The notes beneath the pieces are model-generated. The model did no database searches and was not told the DNA's origin. It saw nothing but the letters and a program-made list of their open reading frames with translations. Shown piece after piece: positions 24,162 through 28,541 of a stretch of DNA of 28,541 nt. How positions within the stretch are numbered: position 1 is the stretch's first letter; each line of letters begins with the position of its first letter. The DNA is taken from contig JBKCVN010000004.1 of NCBI GenBank assembly GCA_046317875.1, forward strand, positions 1 through 28,541. The letters run 5' to 3'. Source of the DNA: 2-01-FULL-41-14 sp046317875 (GTDB taxonomy: Bacteria; Pseudomonadota; Alphaproteobacteria; UBA7879; UBA5542). Both the position numbers and the translations under genes were made by a program.

Positions 24162-25448
24162 TTAGATAACTTGCCACAGACCAGGTTTTGTGTGTTGTTG
24201 CAAAAGCAAATTGCTGAGTGCCCAAACAAGCGCGTCCACGCGATCTGGAGATTTTTTCATTTCAGCTGAAAAAATCAGCATTTGCGCCTCCAGGAGCTCA
24301 AGTCCGTGGTCCAGATGCCGAACGCGACCTTGCTCATAAAGGGCTGCGATGGGTTCGGCGCGGGAGATTTTTCCCTTACTTGCATGGACGCTTCGCACAT
24401 TAAGATGTGGTGCATACAGCTTGAGCATTTCCATGATCATGTTTCCACCCTTATTGGCCTCAGCGACCACATGATCGGCATGGTGGCGATCGGCTGCCTC
24501 GGCCACAATTTGCGCCCAAGTGGCTGGAGGATAGCGCCCGCTGAGGTCTTCAAGAACATAACCGCGGCCGTGAACATCACATCCCACAACGATAATCCCG
24601 GTTTCATCGCTTTCATCATGGCACGAGGCCGCTGGGTCCAGCCCAATAACCGTGCGGCAGAGGTTTGGAATGCTCTCGATTCGTGCCTGCTGCAAGATAT
24701 CGTGACGCCACAAGGAGGTGGTTGTGTGCTGTAACAATTCTCCATGCAGCTCTTGAAGTCCCCACCGGGTACCTTCAACTTGCTGTTGAATGGCACTGAT
24801 AAATTCATCGGCCAGGTTGGTTCTGTTGTCATAGGTTGATCCTCGCGTAATGGCCACGTGCCCTGAGGTGTCTTCGCTTAATCGGGACAGCAGCTTAATT
24901 GGCCGCGGTGTGGTGGTGATAATGACGCGGGGTTTGTCCCCAAGCCTTAGGCAAAGGTTCAGCTGTTTCCATACCTGATCGGCATTCCTGAATTTGCAAA
25001 CCTCATCCACCCAGGCCGCATCGAATTGATGTCCGCGCAATCCTTCCGGGCGATCAGCACTTAACAGGCTGGCTTTGGCACCATTGGGCCACGTGAGAAG
25101 GGATTTCGAGGGCTCATAGTGGGGGCGACTTTCTCCCGCTCGGATGCTCATAACACCGCTTTCTCCCTCGACCATGACGGCACGGACATCCTGTTGTGTC
25201 GCCCCAATCAAGGCCATGCGCCGGTAGCGGCCTGTTTCAGCCCAGGCTTGAATGGTCTCGGCGCCTGTGCGTGTTTTACCAAATCCCCGTCCCGCCATTA
25301 CAAGCCAAACCCGCCATTCTCCCTCTGGAGGAAGCTGATTGGGTCTTGCTATCTTTAGCCATTGGGAAGTATTTTCCCTTAGACGACGGGTCAATTCTTG
25401 ATGAATTTTATGGCGAACGGTTTGCGCCAATTGTAACTGGCTTGTCAT
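24162..25448 (-). CDS. Large terminase of the gene-transfer-agent / phage type
   Basis: Terminase large subunits cut and pump DNA into phage heads. The start chosen is ATG 25448 with a GGGGAGG ribosome site, giving 428 residues; upstream codons in frame (to 25532) lack this signal. The ATPase domain shows Walker A GRGFGKT (53-59), Walker B AAWVDE (with Asp148-Glu149) and the coupling motif VIITTTPRP (175-183). The nuclease domain keeps all three acids: IGLDPAAS (Asp271), VVAEANKGG (Glu330) and DRVDALVWAL (Asp405). The WLVMAGRGFGKTRTGAE block and overall length resemble protein g2 of the Rhodobacter capsulatus gene transfer agent. No capsid, portal or small terminase gene is adjacent, so this is an isolated but intact gene, as in lineages where GTA genes are scattered. 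Confidence 0.87.
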   Translation of the reverse strand: MTSQLQLAQTVRHKIHQELTRRLRENTSQWLKIARPNQLPPEGEWRVWLVMAGRGFGKTRTGAETIQAWAETGRYRRMALIGATQQDVRAVMVEGESGVMSIRAGESRPHYEPSKSLLTWPNGAKASLLSADRPEGLRGHQFDAAWVDEVCKFRNADQVWKQLNLCLRLGDKPRVIITTTPRPIKLLSRLSEDTSGHVAITRGSTYDNRTNLADEFISAIQQQVEGTRWGLQELHGELLQHTTTSLWRHDILQQARIESIPNLCRTVIGLDPAASCHDESDETGIIVVGCDVHGRGYVLEDLSGRYPPATWAQIVAEAADRHHADHVVAEANKGGNMIMEMLKLYAPHLNVRSVHASKGKISRAEPIAALYEQGRVRHLDHGLELLEAQMLIFSAEMKKSPDRVDALVWALSNLLLQQHTKPGLWQVI

Positions 25449-25576
25449 GGTGGCCTCCCCTTTTTTGGCTATGATTGAAAAATTGCCCAAATCGGTGGGG
25501 TACTTCCTTGCCGAAAACTTGCAAGAAGGCAAAAGAATGCCTACTTTAGCACTGTAACTAAATTTGAGGTTTCATC

Positions 25577-26527
25577 TTGCCATCCCTTGCAGCTTATCGA
25601 TTAAGTCCAGAAGATACCCAAGGCGCCTACTACAAGGTTCTGTCTTGCCTATTTTTTGCAGTGATTAATGGACTGGTGCGACACCTGACCCACGGGGTGG
25701 AAGGGAGTTTTGCCCCCCTGTCTGAATTTCAAATTGCCTTTGTGCAAAACGTTTTTGGCTTTTTGTTTACGCTGCCGCTGATGAAGGTAGATGGGCTTTC
25801 CAGCTTTCGTGTGCGTTCACCCGGCCTTTATGCCGTGCGAGTGTTGGCGGCTGTTGCTGGGGTGTGCATGTGGTATGCAGCGCTCAAGCACATGCCCATT
25901 GGGGTGGCCGTGGCATTGGGGTTTACGGGGCCTATTTTTACCGTCATTGGGGCACGGCTGTGGTTGAATGAGTGGTTGACACCACTGCGCTTGTGGGGTG
26001 TGGCCCTTGGACTTGTGGGGGCCTTTGTAATTATGCGCCCCGATCGAATGTATTTTAATCAGCAGTGGGACTTTGCGTTGAGCTGGTCATTTCTGCCGCT
26101 GATTTCCGCCATTGCCATTGCCATCTCCAAGCTTGCCAGCCGCCGCCTGGGTGAGGTGGGGGAGCCGCCCAATCTACAAACCTTCTATTTGTTATTGTTC
26201 ATGATTCCCGTTTCTGCCGTGCCGGCCATGATGGTCTGGACACCCATGAATCTGCAGCACATCATGCTTCTTGCACTTGTGGGGGCCTGCGCGACGGGAG
26301 CCCATTACACCATGGCCAAGGCGTATGCGCTTTCAGGTGTCTTGTTTCTCACACCCTTTGGCTTTGCTCGTTTGTTTTTCAGCGCCCTTATTGGTTATTT
26401 TGCTTTTGGCGAAGCATCATTGACCACCTCCTTCTTTATCGGCGCTGGCGCCATTTTGATCAGTGGTTTGGTCATCGCAAAAGATGAGCATCAACAAAAG
26501 ATGCGTCTTTCCCTAAAAGTAGCATGA
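25577..26527 (+). CDS. EamA / DMT-superfamily transporter
   Basis: This 316-residue protein has about ten hydrophobic helices in two halves, as in RhaT/EamA-type drug-metabolite transporters. The conserved mid-half segment GVCMWYAALKHMPIGVAVAL, with GFTGPIFTVIGARLWLNE and WGVALGLVGAFVIMRP, is typical; the second half repeats the pattern (ATGAHYTMAKAYALSG... FLTPFGFARLFFSALIGYFAFGE). Such proteins exchange small metabolites or S-adenosylmethionine in intracellular bacteria; the substrate here is unknown. The start is taken as TTG 25577, because no ATG precedes the first helix. It is divergent from the terminase gene. Confidence 0.88.
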   Translation: MPSLAAYRLSPEDTQGAYYKVLSCLFFAVINGLVRHLTHGVEGSFAPLSEFQIAFVQNVFGFLFTLPLMKVDGLSSFRVRSPGLYAVRVLAAVAGVCMWYAALKHMPIGVAVALGFTGPIFTVIGARLWLNEWLTPLRLWGVALGLVGAFVIMRPDRMYFNQQWDFALSWSFLPLISAIAIAISKLASRRLGEVGEPPNLQTFYLLLFMIPVSAVPAMMVWTPMNLQHIMLLALVGACATGAHYTMAKAYALSGVLFLTPFGFARLFFSALIGYFAFGEASLTTSFFIGAGAILISGLVIAKDEHQQKMRLSLKVA

Positions 26528-26578
26528 GTTTGACCACAGCGCTGTGTCCCTTTAAGATGAAACAGTAAGGAAGTGATA

Positions 26579-27136
26579 ATGCAACTGAGATCTGCTCATT
26601 TACTTGCGGCGCTGTTGGGGATGGCAAAACTGGCTTTTGCTGATGCATCGGCGCCACTCTATGCGCCCGTTGGCATGCTGGGGGAGCGTCCATCGGTTGT
26701 TTTTTCTGGAACCATCGATCCCCAAACTCGAGCTCTGTTAAAATTGCACCTGATGGCGCAAAGCAATCAGGAAGCAGATCTTGCCGTTGTCTTTGATCAT
26801 TTGTTTTTAGCCCTTGCAAGCAATCATCCTTTGGCGCCTGAATTGGTTCAAGCTTGGGGTCGTCGGGCAGGTCCTTTGTTGCTGCCTCAGGCGGAGTTAC
26901 GCTTGAACGAATTGAAGCGCGTCGAGCAAGAGGTCACATCGCTGATGACAGTCTATGCCCAAGATCTGGGCGAGGCAGGTCAAAAGCACCGTTTGGGCAA
27001 GCTCACCCTGAAAAGTCTTGTTAAAGCCGAGGATAGCAGGCGTGTTTTGCAGGCTTATGCTTGGGATCTGGCCCACATCCGCCGCGATATCGAAGTTCTT
27101 GAGACCATGCGGCGCCTTTTAAGATTGAAACCCTAA
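26579..27136 (+). CDS. Small exported protein of unknown function
   Basis: ATG 26579 follows AAGGAAG at a good spacing and opens a signal peptide (MQLRSAHLLAALLGMAKLAF) with a likely cut after FADA. An alternative GTG at 26573 adds two residues. The 185-residue protein is mostly helical and Leu/Ala/Arg-rich, with a likely coiled-coil part (AELRLNELKRVEQEVTSLM) and a basic C-terminus (RRLLRLKP). No family recognised. It lies 51 bases after the EamA gene and 88 before the next exported protein gene, on the same strand. Confidence 0.75.
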   Translation: MQLRSAHLLAALLGMAKLAFADASAPLYAPVGMLGERPSVVFSGTIDPQTRALLKLHLMAQSNQEADLAVVFDHLFLALASNHPLAPELVQAWGRRAGPLLLPQAELRLNELKRVEQEVTSLMTVYAQDLGEAGQKHRLGKLTLKSLVKAEDSRRVLQAYAWDLAHIRRDIEVLETMRRLLRLKP

Positions 27137-27223
27137 GAACCCTATATAAATAAATTAAAATTTTACCAATCCTCAACCATTCGCCTGCACACTTGGAAGA
27201 ATTGCAGCGGGGAGGGTGCGGTG

Positions 27224-28207
27224 ATGCTCAATCAATCCATAAAAGGGTTTGCAATAAGTTTGTCCATGGTTCTTGGGTGCCATGCTTCCTCGTTGCCGGA
27301 TGATCTTTCCTCCCCCAGTTATCTCGAGACCATGCGGCCGACGGTTTTTATTATTGAGAATCCAGAAATCCTTCAGCAAGGGCGTCGTCAATTGCGATCC
27401 GCTCCAGGGACAGTCAGGCCGCAGCGATCCTCATCCGAGCCAAGTCTCATCGGATCGCAACTGGTCATTGCCGATGCGGGACTGTTACAGCGGGCAAAAC
27501 GAAAACTGCGCCCTGCGGTGACAGCCGAACATCATGATTTCCGCTCGGATTTTACCAGGAATTTAGAAAATCATGCAGAGCACTTCCGGCAAACGGCCCA
27601 GCACAGCAGCTACATTCGCACTTTTCGCTCGGTATTAAGCGATTTAAAGACGGTGGTCGCTGAGACCCAAGAGTATGGAGATTTAACCAAAGCCCAACTT
27701 GAACACACGGTGCGTGAACTTTTTCGCATGCATCAAGCCCAGCTGACGGACGTCCTTCAAGAGATGCAAGGTGCGCGTGTCCTGCGCCCGCGGCAGAATC
27801 GCTCAATGGTTAACATCTTGGCCGATGCGATGCGGCAGAATTTTATTCTGGCAGAAAAGTGGGCTCACACCCTCCTTGTTGAGCCTGCGGTCAGGCAAGG
27901 TCTCGTCAGTATAATTCAAGATGAAGATTTAGCGCCCTTGGGGGGCTTGCTGCATCGCCAAAGTCTTTTGCATGACATTCGCCAAGGCGTGCACCTTCGC
28001 CACGTGGCTGAGCCGGAGGCTGTTGCTGGACGCACGCTGACGACCCTGGATGCATCTTGTGTAGAGGGCTTTTACGGTCTTTACGAGCATAACCCATCCC
28101 GTATTCTCGATGACGATGGCACCTTGCGTAGAATCCGTGGAAAGGTGGTGGAGAGCCAGCACTCATCGACGGGGTTGCTGTCCTATCTTTGGCCATGGAA
28201 AAGGTAA
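27224..28207 (+). CDS. Exported protein of unknown function with a twin basic motif
   Basis: ATG 27224 lies 7 bases after GGGGAGGG and opens a signal peptide (MLNQSIKGFAISLSMVLGCHA); a Cys near the cut could make it a lipoprotein, but the lipobox is poor. The 327-residue protein has two similar segments near its N-terminus: FIIENPEILQQGRRQLRSA (about 41-59) and LVIADAGLLQRAKRKLRPA (about 79-97). Each is a short beta strand then a basic helix ending in (Q/K)LR. The rest is largely helical and highly charged, with a Trp-rich end (LLSYLWPWKR). No family recognised. A secreted host-acting protein is plausible but unproven. Confidence 0.78.
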   Translation: MLNQSIKGFAISLSMVLGCHASSLPDDLSSPSYLETMRPTVFIIENPEILQQGRRQLRSAPGTVRPQRSSSEPSLIGSQLVIADAGLLQRAKRKLRPAVTAEHHDFRSDFTRNLENHAEHFRQTAQHSSYIRTFRSVLSDLKTVVAETQEYGDLTKAQLEHTVRELFRMHQAQLTDVLQEMQGARVLRPRQNRSMVNILADAMRQNFILAEKWAHTLLVEPAVRQGLVSIIQDEDLAPLGGLLHRQSLLHDIRQGVHLRHVAEPEAVAGRTLTTLDASCVEGFYGLYEHNPSRILDDDGTLRRIRGKVVESQHSSTGLLSYLWPWKR

Positions 28208-28253
28208 GTTTGCTTTGATGGGATATCTCTTGAGCGATGGTTTAGGAGGCAAA

Positions 28254-28343
28254 TGGCGGATGGGGTGGGATTCGAACCCACGAAGAGCTTCCACCCTTGC
28301 CGGTTTTCAAGACCGGTGCCTTAAACCGCTCGGCCACCCATCC
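28254..28343 (-). tRNA. tRNA-Ser (anticodon TGA)
   Basis: On the minus strand this 90-base gene has an acceptor stem GGATGGG/CCCATCC, a D arm (GGCCGAGCGGTTTAAGGC), an anticodon stem around loop CTTGAAA with anticodon TGA, a long variable arm typical of serine tRNAs (GCAAGGGTGGAAGCTCTTC), a T arm with GTTCGAATC, discriminator G and encoded CCA. Confidence 0.95.
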
Positions 28344-28484
28344 ACACTTAGATTCATCTCTGTGATATCGGGTCTTAAACGCCGCGTCAAGGCAAACGCT
28401 CAAGGAAGTCCAGAAATTTCCTTGTCTCCCCTGTTGAACCTCCCTAAACTCCCCGTAAAAACTATATCCGCAGGGGAGGATTTC

Positions 28485-28541
28485 ATGCACAATCTGCTTT
28501 GGTCATTGGCCGTGATCACCGATATCCTTGTGGTGGTTGTG
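28485..28541 (+). CDS. Start of a membrane or exported protein, cut by the window edge
   Basis: ATG 28485 follows AGGGGAGG at ideal spacing, and the 19 visible codons (MHNLLWSLAVITDILVVVV) are hydrophobic, as in a first membrane helix. The gene runs off the window and cannot be identified. Confidence 0.55.
   Translation, partial: MHNLLWSLAVITDILVVVV

Noticed and set aside
24218..25474. Plus-strand open frames opposite the terminase
   Set aside because: The minus strand carries all terminase motifs, and the plus frames show no domain or ribosome site.
28242..28490. Minus-strand open frame of 82 codons
   Set aside because: It covers tRNA-Ser, and its protein text (GSSSWVRIPPHPP) is the usual translation of a tRNA.

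Overview
The window looks like chromosome from an alphaproteobacterial intracellular symbiont or pathogen, most like the Holosporales / Paracaedibacter-type lineages of protists; this placement is inferred from gene content, not from a phylogeny. Conserved core genes (prfB, uvrC, trmL, pgsA, mnmA, ppa, tRNA-Asp, tRNA-Ser) alternate with genes for exported proteins, several carrying eukaryote-like or effector-like domains (sirtuin, bZIP-like basic region, subtilisin, Sel1 repeats, VgrG, NEL E3 ubiquitin ligase). A lone terminase of the gene-transfer-agent type also fits Alphaproteobacteria.

Left part (1-7277): a frameshifted exported protein gene (41-729), a small exported protein (801-1382), an exported Sir2-like protein without the zinc module (1509-2528), two diverged palindromic repeats, a LysE/RhtB exporter, prfB with an intact CUU-UGA-C programmed +1 frameshift (true start 3452), an exported protein with a bZIP-like basic segment and a decayed tail, and a subtilisin-like protease gene broken by one stop codon. 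Middle (7255-16600): the pgsA-trmL-uvrC cluster on the minus strand, a second broken subtilase joined to a TraB/GumN-like fragment, mnmA with a two-way terminator, two large exported proteins of unknown function, a small broken secreted gene, and tRNA-Asp. Right part (16605-28541), visibly more GC-rich: ppa, an exported Sel1-repeat protein, vgrG with a long beta-helical tail, a MORN/YwqK-type repeat protein, an exported protein with a NEL-type E3 ubiquitin ligase domain, a GTA-like large terminase, an EamA transporter, two exported unknowns, tRNA-Ser and the start of a membrane protein.

The most interesting unit is 19455-24000: a VgrG spike, a MORN-repeat protein 9 bases downstream, and a signal-peptide-bearing NEL E3 ligase with no leucine-rich repeats. 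A second theme is decay: at least five exported-protein genes are broken by single in-frame stops or a homopolymer frameshift, while every housekeeping gene is intact. This suggests rapid turnover of a host-interaction repertoire.
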